64,000 nucleotides of DNA, taken from positions 17,435,207 to 17,499,206 of the forward strand of contig CM072152.1 of the NCBI GenBank assembly GCA_036850595.1. Reading direction: 5' to 3'. Origin of the DNA: Rhyacichthys aspro (Eukaryota; Chordata; Actinopteri; Gobiiformes; Rhyacichthyidae). A model generated the notes under the pieces. The model did no database searches and had not been told where the DNA came from. It was given only the letters and a program-made list of their open reading frames with translations. A program made the translations under genes and the position numbers. Positions 26,531 through 38,320 of this stretch are shown here, piece by piece (the stretch's first letter is position 1; the number at the start of each line of letters is the position of its first letter).

Positions 26531-27255
26531 TTATGTCATCTCCATTTTATAAATTGCAATTGTTTGTTTTCTTTTTTGTTGTTTTTCTGCTGGAAATATG
26601 TTGACATTTTATTTCTTGAGGAAACACAAGACAGCTCCCATTGACCTCCACAATTTCACAAAGTCTACAAAATATTTACTCATTTAATATTTATTAAATG
26701 TTCATAAATGTGTACAAGTACATACAACAGGGCTAATTGTTTTTATTCAGATTTGAACCATCTTGCTTCTCATGTAAGTTGTTGTGTCTTGCCAATTACT
26801 GTTTCCACATTTCCCTGTTTGTTCTGATACAGAGTAAAGCAGAGTGTTACATTAAAGGGAGATGGTCAGACCGGAGACTGAGAAATGGATAAGGTACAGT
26901 ATAAGGCAGGATACATGCTGGGGGTTGGGTCCTTGTGATTAGCCTTGAGTTGATCCTTTGGGAGCAGATGGTGAATGGTGGCTTACCTAGAGTCCCAGGA
27001 GTAGTTGTGCTCATGCTGCAAGAAGGACTGAAGTTGAGAAGTGGATATTGTAACGAGACTAATGCAATACAATTCGAGAGGTGAGGAAGATTTGTGTGAT
27101 TCATATGACTATCATTGGATGTAATTTTAACAAAAACATGACTTAACTGTGGGCTTTGAAGGTATGTGCTTCTACTGGCTGATGCTGTGTAAAAGGCTTA
27201 TGCAGTGTGTTCTTCACAGACTAAGGCAGACAGAGCAGATACAGAGCAGGTCATC
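26531..27255. other. Intergenic/5′ region of the nicalin-like gene
   Basis: No gene was seen. Just before the start codon, CTTCACAG (about 27213-27220) resembles a splice acceptor, so the first coding exon may follow an untranslated exon; I could not place that exon. The reverse-strand frame at 26847-27104 shows no family features. Confidence 0.4.
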
Positions 27256-30200
27256 ATGTTGCAGAGACACCTCAGCGTGGTCGCTTTTCTGCTCCTGGTC
27301 TGCAGTCAGTGTCTTCATGGTTCAGCACTTCCTGCTGTGTCCTCCTATGAGTTCACTGCTTATAGGATGCAACAGTACAACCTGGGCCAGCACAAGCATG
27401 GTGAGCAGTGCCATGATTATTTTCATTATGCGTATGATGTACAATTGATACTTTTTACTATTATTATTATTATTAAATGCACAACACATGTACTTTTTAC
27501 AGTGTTTGAATGCAGCATTAACTCTAATTTTGTCTCTTATTTCATTTTTGTGCATGAAGGATGTCGAGGAGCTATTGTAGTGGCAGAGGCACGTTCAGCA
27601 GATGAGCCGGTGCTGACTCGCCGATGTATAATCATGAAGGTCCCAGATTTTACCACAAAAAATTACCTTGAGGCCCACAAACAAAAAGCTGCTGCCATAC
27701 TCGTACTGCTGCCCAAAAACATCTCCAGAGTTCCTCAGGAGGCTGTGCAGGTAACAGGTGCAAATACAAGAAACAGATTTTCTCCATCCTGGTATTATAC
27801 AATGTCTGTGTATTACAGTCCTTCATGGTGAGTGAGAGTGAAGCCTTGCAGAAGGAGACCCTCATGCCTGTGTATGTGGTGCCTGAAGATGAGCAGCTGC
27901 TTTACATGTATGAAGAAGTCAAGCAGGCGGCAGCCTCCAGAACCTCCTCCATATTCATCAGAGGTGAGTGGGGCGAGAGGACAGGTGGATGTCTGAACGA
28001 TTCATAGTGATGGAAAGTAGAATTTCAACAGTATGCTGGGAAATGATTTAGTATTTTTGTGGAATAAATTATATTTGACATTAAGGAACAGTAAAGAATG
28101 CAAAATCTATTCTGTTGGCAGTGCTTCGAAGTATGGTCACAGCGACAGCTTTTCAAATCCTTGTGAGCAACAATGCACCCATTAAGCCCATTGCTGACAA
28201 CACTGTAGTCACTCTGGAAGTAAGTGGCAATACTTGCTTAAGGATAAAGCGTAAAAAGAAAAAAAAAACTTGATAATGAAGTGTTGTTTTTTAGGGAGCG
28301 CTTCTTGGAGCAGTTGAAGACGCACCTACCATTGTCATCACGGCCCACTATGACTCCTACGGGCTGGCTCCGGTGAGTCAGTAGTTTGGAGAAGCAAACA
28401 GAGGAAAGGAATATGTACTGCTATTAATTGGTTTAACTGTTGACAAATATATAGACTAACTACACATGAGTGCATCATATAATGTCACTTTAAACCTTTG
28501 GTGGATATTTATGAATCAATAATCTGTGTGAATGTCAGTGGCTGGCCTACGGTGCCGACTCTAATGGCAGTGGGGTCACTATCCTGCTCGAGTTAGTCCG
28601 CCTCTTCCAGAAGCTTTACAGCAGCTCACGCACCAGACCAAAGTGAGTAACAAGAACTTAATAATGTTCAGATGTTAATGAAAACAGCATAGAATATGTG
28701 TGTTACATCTAGTGCCTTCAGCATATTATTGCAAAGGCCCCCAGAATATTGTAATAGTTTGCTGTGTGTAAAATTTGCTTTTTTGCTTTTATTAGATACA
28801 ATTTAATGTTTTCCCTGGCTGGAGGAGGGAAATATAACTTCCTTGGCACAAAGAGGTGGATTGAAGAGAATCTGGACCATGCTGGTAAGATTAGAAAATA
28901 AATCCTTTTTTTCTTTTGCTGTGGAAAGTGTATTAAGTAAAAAATATGTCTCAGCCTAGATCTGATGCATCCTCACTTTTATTTCCCCCAGAGTCTAGTT
29001 TACTCCATGACAATGTTGCATTTGTCTTGTGTTTGGATACACTGGCCAACACTGATGAGCTCTACATGCATGTGTCCCGGCCTCCTAAACCTGACTCAGC
29101 CATGTACTCTTTCATTCAGATTCTGGAGGAGGTGACTAGACTCACTTTTTAGGATGCACATTGTTGTAGTTGGAAGTCTGTAACAGTTTGGTGTCCTGCA
29201 GGTGGTCACTTCCAGGTTCCCTTGGGTGAAGATAGGACTGGTCCATAAGAAGATCAACCTGGTGGAGTCCACAGTGGCCTGGGAGCATGAGCGCTACAGT
29301 CTACGAAGGATCCCAGGATTCACTCTGTCACATCTAGAAGACCCCAAATCTGAGCTCCGTGGATCTGTACTAGACACTATGTAGGTTACACATTCTCTCC
29401 TTCTCATAAATGACATGAAAAAAAATTATTTGATGGATATATTTACACGCTTTTTGTCTTTTAAGGTCACAAGTGGACTTTCGCAAACTTAAGCGGAATG
29501 GTATAATTATTGCAGAGGCTTTGGCTCGATATATGTTCAACCTTTCTGATAAGGTGAGAAAGAAAGAACCTTTTGGGTACATTCATTTATTTAATTGTCG
29601 ATATAAAGTTTGTTATTGTTTATTTTACAAGGGTTCACCAAAAGATGTGCAGGTTTTCAAGGGCCAATTGGTAAGCTATTGTTATTTTGGTCTAAGTACA
29701 AAGGAAACACTACCCTCTGGTGGCATATTGAAAGCATTACAAGTTAGAGCTAACGGGTTTCAAAGGCTTGTGGAATAATTTTAGCTTGTTACAATGATGT
29801 ATGAGTCTATTTAGAACAACATATGCCACTTAATTATAATATGTAAACATAATAAATGTCATCCATTATTCTAAATTATGGCAAGATACATCCCATATGC
29901 ACTTAATTACAAATATTGCAATCTTCAATCCAGGATTTCCAGGAGAGCCGCATGAGCAGCCTGATGTCCGTCCTGACTTCGATGTCTCGGGCCACTCAGC
30001 TGCTGGACAAAGAACCCAGCCAAATTCTGCTGGTCAACTCCCTGGAGCACGAGTTTAGACGTTACTTACATCAAGTCCTCCGTCACAACTTCAAACAGGA
30101 CAAGAGGTTATACTTTGAGAGACAGACCCTTGGCATTGCTTTGTATTTCTGATTTGAACTTGAATCTTGTCCACTTTCAACACAGAGAGCCTGATGTAAC

Positions 30201-30591
30201 CTTTTTTGATCAGATGAATCAACCAGTTGTCATGTACAGGTGGCTATCTCCCCCTCTCTAAATTGTGTTTGTGGCCATTTTGAAAAGCCTTTGAACATTA
30301 ATGCATTTCTTTCAGAGTGAAGCCCGCAGCTTTCGATCTATTCCTCGGTGGCTGCATTGCTGCTTATCTGGGAATTGTTTACTATGCCATTCAGGTTTGT
30401 TCATGTACTCTCCACTTGTATTGCACTAAGACTACATTACAAACAGCATAATACATTGTGCTTTGTCAATCTCTTGGGACCCAGGCTGAAAGACATTATA
30501 TGAGGTTCTCACAGCTACTGTATTCTCTTTATAGAATTTTGGCTATCTCTACACAAAACTGAAAGCTGCGGTGAAATCCAAGAACCAGTGA
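27256..30591 (+). CDS. Nicalin-like protein (BOS complex subunit family)
   Basis: Fifteen coding exons: 27256-27400, 27560-27750, 27819-27963, 28122-28219, 28295-28372, 28539-28642, 28796-28884, 28992-29131, 29202-29380, 29466-29553, 29632-29670, 29934-30106, 30186-30239, 30316-30394, 30535-30591. The joined frame is 552 residues (human nicalin 563). There is an N-terminal signal peptide (about residues 1-25), the start EFTAYRMQQYNLG, a nicastrin/M28-peptidase-like core (VITAHYDSYGLAP, GADSNGSGV, VAFVLCLDTL, AWEHERYSLRRIP), and one membrane segment near the C-terminus (about 513-533) with a short basic tail. Nicalin with NOMO and TMEM147 forms the ER BOS complex of the multipass translocon, and nicalin-NOMO has been reported to restrain Nodal signalling in zebrafish. 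The family keeps the peptidase fold without full catalytic residues. Divergence from human and its location suggest a nicalin paralogue rather than the NCLN orthologue. Confidence 0.92.
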
Positions 30592-30810
30592 AGAAGACAG
30601 TGAGTGCTGAGCTGATGAGGAGGCCTTTGAAGTGTGCACGTAGGGTATGCTTCACTGGCTGCTCAGAAGATGAAAGTAATAAGGATTCAGACTGATCATA
30701 CATACTGTGCATTTGCCTGGGAACTCACTGTATACGATTTAAAAGTAATTCTTTTTTATGAAACACAAATCTCATGGGCTGTAAACTAGGATATTTCTTA
30801 CGTAAAGCTA

Positions 30811-30816
30811 AATAAA
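30811..30816 (+). terminator. Poly(A) signal of the nicalin-like gene
   Basis: Canonical AATAAA about 220 bp after the stop, giving a short 3′UTR that contrasts with the long one of FAM219A. Confidence 0.65.
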
Positions 30817-30839
30817 GTACAAATTTGGAAATGCTCTTG

Positions 30840-31786
30840 CTTCAAAGACAATGGAAGTAGACAGAGCAAAGCCAACTTGGTTTCTGAATTGATTTAAACC
30901 CCCGTGAAGGACGCCCTCTCTACACTGTTGCTTAGATTTCCCATGTCCTTGCTCCACATCTGTTGACATGGATTTGACTGGGGCTTTACATGGCTGTCAA
31001 ACAAGTCCCGAACATTGCAGAGAGATGAACAGTCAGTTCCTGTCACAGATAACTCACATGCACCATTGGAGGCACAAAGGCACCCTACAGCGCTCGGTGA
31101 ATTATTGATGCTCATGTGACATGCTGACAGCGAATAGAGGTGACCCTGAATGCTGGTTGAGATGGTGGTGGGAGATTCTTGTGGAAATCCCACCCCTCTC
31201 CACATAAGTCTGTTTTTTAACTCTGCAGTGGTTAAATGCAAAGCAGCTCAGGCTCATGTGTTAGATCAGTGCTGGTGAGTGTGTGAGGGCCCCAGGGGGT
31301 AAGTAGGTCATGGACAGTGACCCCTCGTATTTATGTCTCTGCAGGGGGCCAGGGATTTGTTGGATTAGTGGCTGGGTGCTCAGGTAGCATGGGTTGTTCT
31401 GGCTGATTGAGGATGCTCTTGAATGCACTCTTTGCTCACTTCCACATGACTTTAAATACAATTCGTACACAAAGTTATTAACTGGTTATTGCCTCTGCTT
31501 ATGAAGGACCCACAGGTAATGTACAATATATATGCATGGTAAGGGCACTAAAATGTGATTAATGTGTCGGACAAGGAAAAATTCTACATGAAAAGTAAAC
31601 TAGAATAACTACACACCTTCACATATGTCTAAAAGTGAATAAATGCAGTGGAACATGAAGAACAGTTGATACACACAGGTGAGCGAAAGGGAGGAGCCAG
31701 CAGGTGACAGGGGAGGAGAAGGATGTTGGTGAGCTTAAAACATACGAAGAACACAACAGAGGGCTATGCAATAACTCTAAGTAAAG
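30840..31786. other. Spacer between the nicalin-like gene and the unknown gene
   Basis: About 950 bp with no supported gene. A 115-codon reverse-strand frame (30894-31241) and a smaller one (31261-31470) have no recognisable motifs or splice partners. The last 150 bp should hold the promoter of the next gene, but I see no clear X-box, TATA box or CpG cluster. Confidence 0.45.
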
Positions 31787-33433
31787 ATGGCTCCTCAGCT
31801 CTATATCACCATGTACAAAGAACAATTTTCCTCTCCGGGCAGAGTGAAGAGGACACAACTGCGACCCACTTCAGCCAATCGCAGAAACAACCCCCAGCCT
31901 CGTGCGGTAAGGTGCACAATATGGATGAACAGTTTGGTCGTTATTGGAGTGAAATGGGCATAAATTCGAAATAATGATGTATAAACAGCAGATATATAAT
32001 TAAAAAAAAAAAGCACAACAACTACAAAACCTTTTCTTGTAAAAGCATTTAAAGTGAATGAAAGCAGAAGTACATGGGCAGCTTATTGTTGGCACTGGTC
32101 TCTTTGTTGTGCTTAATTTAGCCGCACTTTAATTGGTGCTATGTTGTTTACATTTTCCTGAGCTCGGTGAAAGCTGTACTGCATTTATTATTTATGACAT
32201 CCTCCATGCCTATTTATTTATCCAGACACGGAGTAAACAGAGCTAAGAGCAGTTTAACACCACTGTACCGTGCTAAAGGCACAGGGAGGATGCATGAGAG
32301 AAATGACAAAATGTATTTGAAAAGTAAAGTAAAAAAGGACTTATTTTTTGGCAAGAATTTGTAACATTAAAAAATGGGCTAAAAGCTATTGGTGTAATGT
32401 GTAATCATATGATTGTTCATTAGAAGCTATGGAGAATGGTGTTGCCCTCTTTAGTCCATTGTACAGTGAGGAGGAACATTAACTCCAACAGATGGTTATC
32501 TGTAACAGTAATATCATGTTTCTGCTCCTTATCTTTTTCTTCTTCTTCTTAAATTTCTACTTTGTGTCCTTCTTATGTCTTACCAGGATTTCCTGTTCCC
32601 TCTAAGCCTCAAGTCCAACTACAAACCTCAGTCCATCCCAGTAACACAGCACCCTCCCCTTGTGGACCCTGGCCGTCCCCTTTTTCCTCCCATCAAGCAC
32701 TTGTCGTTCCACAGCCCTATCACAACCTTCACAAACAATGGCACTAACACAGTGGACAAATACACACAGCTCAACATGCCCCCTGTCAACGTATCCAGGC
32801 ATCTGCCCTCTGTTGACCAGCGGCCCAAACTACCAGAGACCCCGGTCCATACTGGTAATCAGCCTCATACATCTGGAAAGAAGCCTTCAAGGTATATTGA
32901 CCAGTTTAATCTAGAGTGCAAAAATACGTCAAAGTGGGCTACTGTTTTTCATTGATTTATTGTGGATTTAAATGGTTTATCAGTGTAGCAATCACTGATC
33001 CTCAAGTGACCTCTGATCTTTAAGCCTAACAAGCAGAGGAGAATATTTTATTTTATTGAAACAAAGCAATCTCATTGATTGTATCTGCTAATTAATAAAA
33101 AATGAATGTCTGTGAAAAAAGTTGCATTTATCCATGTATTTTAATAGGTTTATATGTTTCTTACAGGAGCCTCTCAGACACTGGACTTTATGGTAGACCC
33201 CACACAACAATACAACGCCCAAGGACTCTTTCTAACAGTACATTAGATTACAGGTGCATAGATTCTTTTAATAATAATATTATTTGCTTGTACAACAAGC
33301 AAAAAACACAATGCCTAATGTGTTAATATTGTTTCTTGACAGTGGTTGCTGCAGTTGCTTTCATGTGGTGAAGCCTTTCCAAGCAGGCCACTACATCATA
33401 CACCCAGAGTTTGTGTCTGAATGCCTTCATTAA
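31787..33433 (+). CDS. Unrecognised four-exon gene, possible cilium/sperm microtubule protein
   Basis: Four exons (31787-31906, 32587-32891, 33167-33253, 33343-33433) join with matching phases 0, 2 and 2 into a 200-residue frame ending in TAA. The protein starts MAPQLYITMYKEQF and contains RPTSANRRNNPQP, FPLSLKSNYKPQ, many prolines and basic residues, and SGCCSCFHVVKPFQAGHYI near the end. There is no signal peptide or membrane segment. Tyr-Lys/Pro patches such as SNYKP recall the style of axonemal microtubule-associated or inner proteins (SAXO-like families), but this is only a resemblance. It lies on the strand and in the slot that SPMIP6 (C9orf24) holds between MYORG and FAM219A in human; I could not align it to remembered SPMIP6 sequence, so no symbol is given. 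Chance joining of four phase-compatible exons is unlikely. The gene ends about 400 bp before the MYORG promoter. Confidence 0.7.
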
Positions 33434-33718
33434 GACTATTACAGCCTTTCAAGTGTGGTCCGGGAAAACTGCAGGGGGCCTAGAGGAGGCCCCAGGGCTG
33501 CACTCTGAAAACGAGCCATTGTTAACACCACTATTGTTTAATTCTCATCTAATTAACCCACAGAGGCAGGATGTAAGGATGAATAATGTAGCGCAGTCCC
33601 TCGCCATTTTTATCTTCCACACACTGGACACAGCATTACAATACCACACAGTGGCACCGAGTAAAGGCAAATCAAATGGGCCACTAGTTTGTATGTGTGT
33701 TCTGTCAAATACTATAAC

Positions 33719-33724
33719 AATAAA
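33719..33724 (+). terminator. Poly(A) signal of the unknown gene
   Basis: AATAAA about 290 bp after the stop and only about 115 bp before the motif marking the MYORG promoter, so the two transcription units are nearly abutting. Confidence 0.55.
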
Positions 33725-33837
33725 GAGATTTTCTTGATGTCATGAGCTTTTTCATTATATCTACTGAAAATTGCTAAATCTTTACTCTTGATGGTAGCCT
33801 TTGATAGAAACAGGCTCAGAAGACCTCTCCCTATAAG

Positions 33838-33853
33838 GACTACATTTCCCATG
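33838..33853 (+). promoter_or_regulatory. ZNF143/Staf-like motif in the probable MYORG promoter
   Basis: GACTACATTTCCCATG closely resembles the vertebrate promoter element ACTACAATTCCCA bound by ZNF143/THAP11 complexes. It is followed by a locally CpG-containing stretch (GTGGGCGTCGAC and beyond), consistent with a housekeeping-type start site. Confidence 0.55.
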
Positions 33854-33869
33854 GCTTTGTGGGCGTCGA

Positions 33870-34129
33870 CAACTTGCGCTACACGCCTCGACCCCTCTGC
33901 TTTCTGTAAACTCGTGCAAACAAGTTGTGCTTGGACGTGTCAACGTGCTTTTCTTGATCGGTGAGGGCGTACTATTTTAATAAAACAACTGGTGAGAAGA
34001 AGTTGTCAAAAAGTAAAGCTGCTTATAAATAAACAAGGCGTCACCTCACAGCAATCTTGCGCTCTGTGACTTTCTCCACAGAGCGCTCTACAACAACAAA
34101 GAGATCTTCACAGCGGACCATATGCAGAA
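33870..34129 (+). other. myorg: Probable non-coding first exon of MYORG
   Basis: CpG-containing sequence ends at a consensus donor (CAGAA|GTAAGT, intron from 34130). The coding exon of MYORG is preceded by an acceptor (CCCCTGACAG ending at about 35713), giving a 5′UTR intron of about 1.6 kb. The transcription start is not defined by sequence. Confidence 0.5.
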
Positions 34130-35713
34130 GTAAGTGGCCAATACAAAGTCATTTCTGTGGCTCTCTTTCACGCTTTTAATGGTATTTTTATGATATTGAA
34201 GTTTTACCGTATATATTTGTGTGGAAAGACAGGAAACACCAACAGCAGCATGTGTTGCTCGCCCACTCACTGGCGCACACGATGATGAGGAGGGGGCAGT
34301 GAAACTTTCTCAGACTTCTACTTACTCAGCATATATATGTTTATTTTTTCACCGTTTCTCAGTAGATACTGAATCGGCTGAAATGGCAGATATTAATCCA
34401 GTGCCTCACACTGTCCTACCCTCACGAAATGTTGACAAAGGCAACTTCTGAATTGAGCCTAAGTTTAGTTAAACCCAAGTCGGAATTGATTGTTTTTGCT
34501 TTTAAGATAAGTATAGGTGTTGCAACACATTCACACTACGTAGCTGACTGTTAGTTTCAGGGCCTTTCATTTGCCATGTTTAGTCTGTTCAGATTCTGAA
34601 ATTGTAAAAAATAGTTGTTGGGTTTTTCATGTGTTTGATGGGATTACATGGCACTAAAATGCAAACTAAACATTTAATATATGCCCTTCTATCCTGATAC
34701 AGTAAAGTGAAAAGTTATCCTCACTCTGCTCAAGGGCTTGCTTGGAAACAGCTGTTTGTCCAGTGTTAATTAATAAAAGTCTAATGTTATCGCCTGTTGT
34801 AGGTGGAAATCCATATTAAGGCTGGTTGAACACAGAATTAGTCAATTAGATTGCTAATTAATAGCTAGCATTTTTTATTATCGACCCCTGGCTGCCAGAG
34901 CAGAGCATCAGGGTCAATTGCTGTCAGGTCCAGTCAGCAAACAGGGAAGCTGCAGAGGACAGAAAATCCTCTTGTGTGCTATGCATCCTAATCTAATCTA
35001 TTCTGATTAGCTCTGGTCTCTATAACTAACATCAGGCAGTTAATTACCCCTAAGTGTAGTTTGTAAATCTGCTCAGAAGAACATCAGGGCCTGCATGCAA
35101 TACTAATGTCTCTCCTTTTTCTTTAAATAACAAAAAATGCTTCCAGTTTTACTGAGTCCGCTTTGTGCACAGAATTGAGTATGTAGTCCTCTTCTTCCTG
35201 AATTGGCAGTACTCTAAAGCTTAAATCCCCTTTTCAGCTTCTCCACCTCTTTCCATACAAATGAGAATTTCTTCAGTTGAGCTCATGTATTAGAATTACC
35301 TCTAAGAACATCCAATTTACCTCACTCATGGATAATTGGCAACCGATCTGTTTGTTTAAATCCCAAAAACACCTCAGATCAGAATCACATCTTGTTTGGG
35401 AAATGTTTATTGACACAAACAGGACAGAAAATAAATTAAAGTTGAAAAGACAAAGCTTTCAAAGCAGCGTTTGAAGCCGCAGTGACAATTGTAGAAATGT
35501 GATGTAAGCTGTGAAAGGACAATGAAACCAGATAGAAATCCTGTCTGCTGTTTTCTTTATGCGTTTGCTGTTTGTCAGAAAATGTTTATTAATAATTCAT
35601 TAATGTACCATACAAATAATACATTTTCTTCTTGAACATTTGTGTAATTGCATGTGCTAACAAAGGCTGTTGAGATTGTATAACGACAGACTGTTATGTC
35701 TCTCCCCTGACAG
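34130..35713 (+). other. Probable MYORG 5′UTR intron
   Basis: AT-rich with no convincing exon. The open frame at 34221-34451 has no family features. Block 34880-35060 is mixed composition and could hold regulatory sequence, but nothing specific is recognised. Confidence 0.4.
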
Positions 35714-35830
35714 TTGAGTAAACAAGACCACTGCAAGGCCAGAGTCCAAGTGGTTCCCTGGAAAAAAAAAAACGCTTTTATGATTTACACAACAAAAGCA
35801 CAAAGACTGGTTTAGTGAACAACACAAGTC

Positions 35831-37971
35831 ATGTACCAAGTTGTACCAGGAGGAGCAGGAGGCACCGATACAGATGTCCTCCCCAAACAGAAGCACAGTA
35901 AAGATACCAGGCCCTTAGTTGGAGCGGGAGTCATTGGGCTGGTGCTGGTGATAGCAGCGGTCACTGCTTGGTGCTATTATATCACCTCTCTACGCAAAGC
36001 AGAACTGCTCAAGACTCAGCTGCTCGACTTGAATAAAGATGGATATATTATCAGGAACCAGGGCGGGTCCATTGTTTTCAGGATGGATTTCAGGTGGGCA
36101 GGGCTTGCATTTAATAAACACTTTCATTATAAACAAATAAGCTGATTGTGATTTTGAATGTTTATTTTTCCTCCTTCAGGTCAGGGACACTGGATTTGGA
36201 TTCATGCTTTAAAGAAGGGGAGATTCTGAGCTGTGTACGAACAACAGATAGAAAACTCAACTTCTTTATTGAGACGGTACGACCCAAGGACACAGTGCAG
36301 TGCTACCGTGTGCGTTGGGAAGAACTTGTCCCTGACATTGCTGTTGAGCATGCAATGACGTATAAGTTTGCTCACTGGTATGGTGGTGCCTTGTCAGCAA
36401 CTCAACACTGGCCCATTTCCATCTCTGGTCAGCAGTCTCCGAAACCCTTTGTGACCAGCGACATCTACTCCAACCGGAATAATTTTGGAGGGATTTTAGA
36501 AAGTTACTGGCTTTCATCAAATGCTACCGCCATAAAGATCAATGGCTCCGTGCCGTTTCACCTTGGTTGGAATGACACAGAGAAGACAATGTATTTCCAG
36601 GCAAGATACAATGACAGTCCCTTCAAACCAAACCCAGGAGAGGCTCCGTGTGCTGAACTTAGCTACAGAGTGTGTGTGGGTCTAGATGTGACGTCAATAC
36701 ACAAGTACATGGTCCGTAGATACTTCAACAAACCCTACAAAGTGCCTGCTAAAGCAATGTTCCGCCATCCGATTTGGTCCACATGGGCGCTACACAAGAC
36801 TGACATCAACCAGGAGAAACTATTGACGTATGCAGCCAACATCCGAAAGCATAACTTTAACTGTAGCCATCTGGAGCTGGACGATCGCTACACCAGACGT
36901 TATGGTGAATTTGAATTCGACCCGGAAAAGTTTCCTAATGCCACTGCCATGTTCCAAAAGTTAAAAGCCGATGGGTTTCTTGTATCGCTGTGGACTCATC
37001 CGTTTGTAAACTACGACTCAAGTAATTTCCACAGTTGCGTTGAGAAGGGGCTGTTTGTTCGCGAGCCTACGGGCCGCCTGCCTGCCTTGGTGCGCTGGTG
37101 GAATGGCATCGGTGGAATTGTGGACTTCACCAACCAAGACGCTCGCGAATGGTTTTCATCTCAGCTACGTTCGTTGCGCTCCAGGTACGGGGTTTCATCT
37201 TTTAAATTTGATGCAGGGGAGACGAATTACTTACCATGGAAATTTAGCACCAGAACATCTATCCGGGACCCCAGCTTTTTCACAAGACGTTACACAGAGA
37301 TGGCAATTCCCTACAATGATAGGGCTGAGCTGCGCAGTGGGTACCAGTCCCAGAACATATCATGCTTCTTTAGACCTATTGACCGAGACTCCGTGTGGGG
37401 CTATGAGTTGGGACTTAAATCTCTTATTCCCACAGTGCTCACCATCAGCATTCTCGGTTATCAGTTCATTCTGCCAGACATGATCGGTGGAAATGCCTAT
37501 CAGAATCGCACAGATGGGAATCGTGTATTACCCGATCGAGAACTCTATATCCGTTGGCTGGAGCTGTCAGCCTTCATGCCCTCCATGCAGTTTTCCATAC
37601 CGCCATGGGAATACGACAATGAGGTTGTGGAAATTGCTCGGAAATATACAGCCCTCCACGAGAGTATTGTGGCACCCCGAGTGTTAGAGCTGGCTGGTGA
37701 GGTGCTGGACACTGGGGACCCAATCATACGTCCATTGTGGTGGATTGCCACAGGTGATGAGACGGCCTATAAAATTGACTCCCAGTTTTTGATTGGAGAT
37801 GACCTCATGGTAGCACCCGTTTTAGAGCCCGGGAAGCAGGAGCGTGACATTTATCTCCCTGCCGGACGATGGAGAAGTTACAAAGGAGAGAGATTTGATA
37901 TCAAGGAGCCGCTTCATCTCACAGACTACCCTGTAGACCTGGATGAAATTGCTTACTTTGTTTGGGTGTAG
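35831..37971 (+). CDS. myorg: MYORG, type II membrane GH31 glycosidase (myogenesis regulating glycosidase)
   Basis: Two coding exons (35831-36093, 36180-37971) give 684 residues. It has a short cytosolic tail, a membrane anchor at about residues 29-52 (VLVIAAVTAWCYYI), then a luminal GH31 domain. The junction restores FRSGTLDLDSC as in human. The catalytic nucleophile is expected in FKFDAGE (D432) and the acid/base in IDRDSVWG (D489), both with the human-like context. Other landmarks are PKDTVQCYRVRWEE, HWYGG, PFHLGWN, HPFVNY, REPTGRLPALVRWWNGIG and LTDYPVDLDEIAYF. Several N-glycosylation sequons are present (NATA, NGSV, NCSH, NISC). Human MYORG is an ER/Golgi enzyme reported to act as an α-galactosidase, and biallelic loss causes primary brain calcification. 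The start aligns with an internal Met of the longer human N-terminus. Its place beside the FAM219A block matches human. Confidence 0.96.
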
Positions 37972-38286
37972 ACAGAGAGATTGCAAAGATGAACAGGCTT
38001 TGTTAAGCACTGCTCCAGTTTCTTTGACAGTTACAGCTTTTATCTTTGACAGAAAATGTAGTTCTTTTTCTAAAGATGATTAAGGGATTTTAAAGGGGAG
38101 ATAATATTTGGTATAGTGTTTTTATTAGGTAAGTGTTTCATAATGAAATGTACAATGCAAATGTGACAATGTGCAATCTGACCCTACTTTGGCGCTAATG
38201 ACCCTTCCACTCATTTGCCGTGAGATACTTTTCCGTGTCAGGAAGTCAGACGTTCTGCTCTATTGCTTGAAGTATAACCAGTGCAA

Positions 38287-38320
<34 letters not shown>

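Noticed and set aside
30894..31241. 115-codon reverse-strand frame after the nicalin-like gene
   Set aside because: No recognisable motif, splice partner or family composition; it lies opposite intergenic sequence.
32562..32914. Alternative-frame open readings over exon 2 of the unknown gene
   Set aside because: Only one frame joins in phase with the upstream and downstream exons; the others are shadows.
31787..33433. Naming the unknown gene SPMIP6 from position
   Set aside because: Slot and strand agree with human, but I could not match any stretch to SPMIP6 as I remember it, so position alone is not enough.
34221..34451. 76-codon frame after the MYORG first exon
   Set aside because: It lies inside the probable 5′UTR intron and shows no domain or conserved feature.
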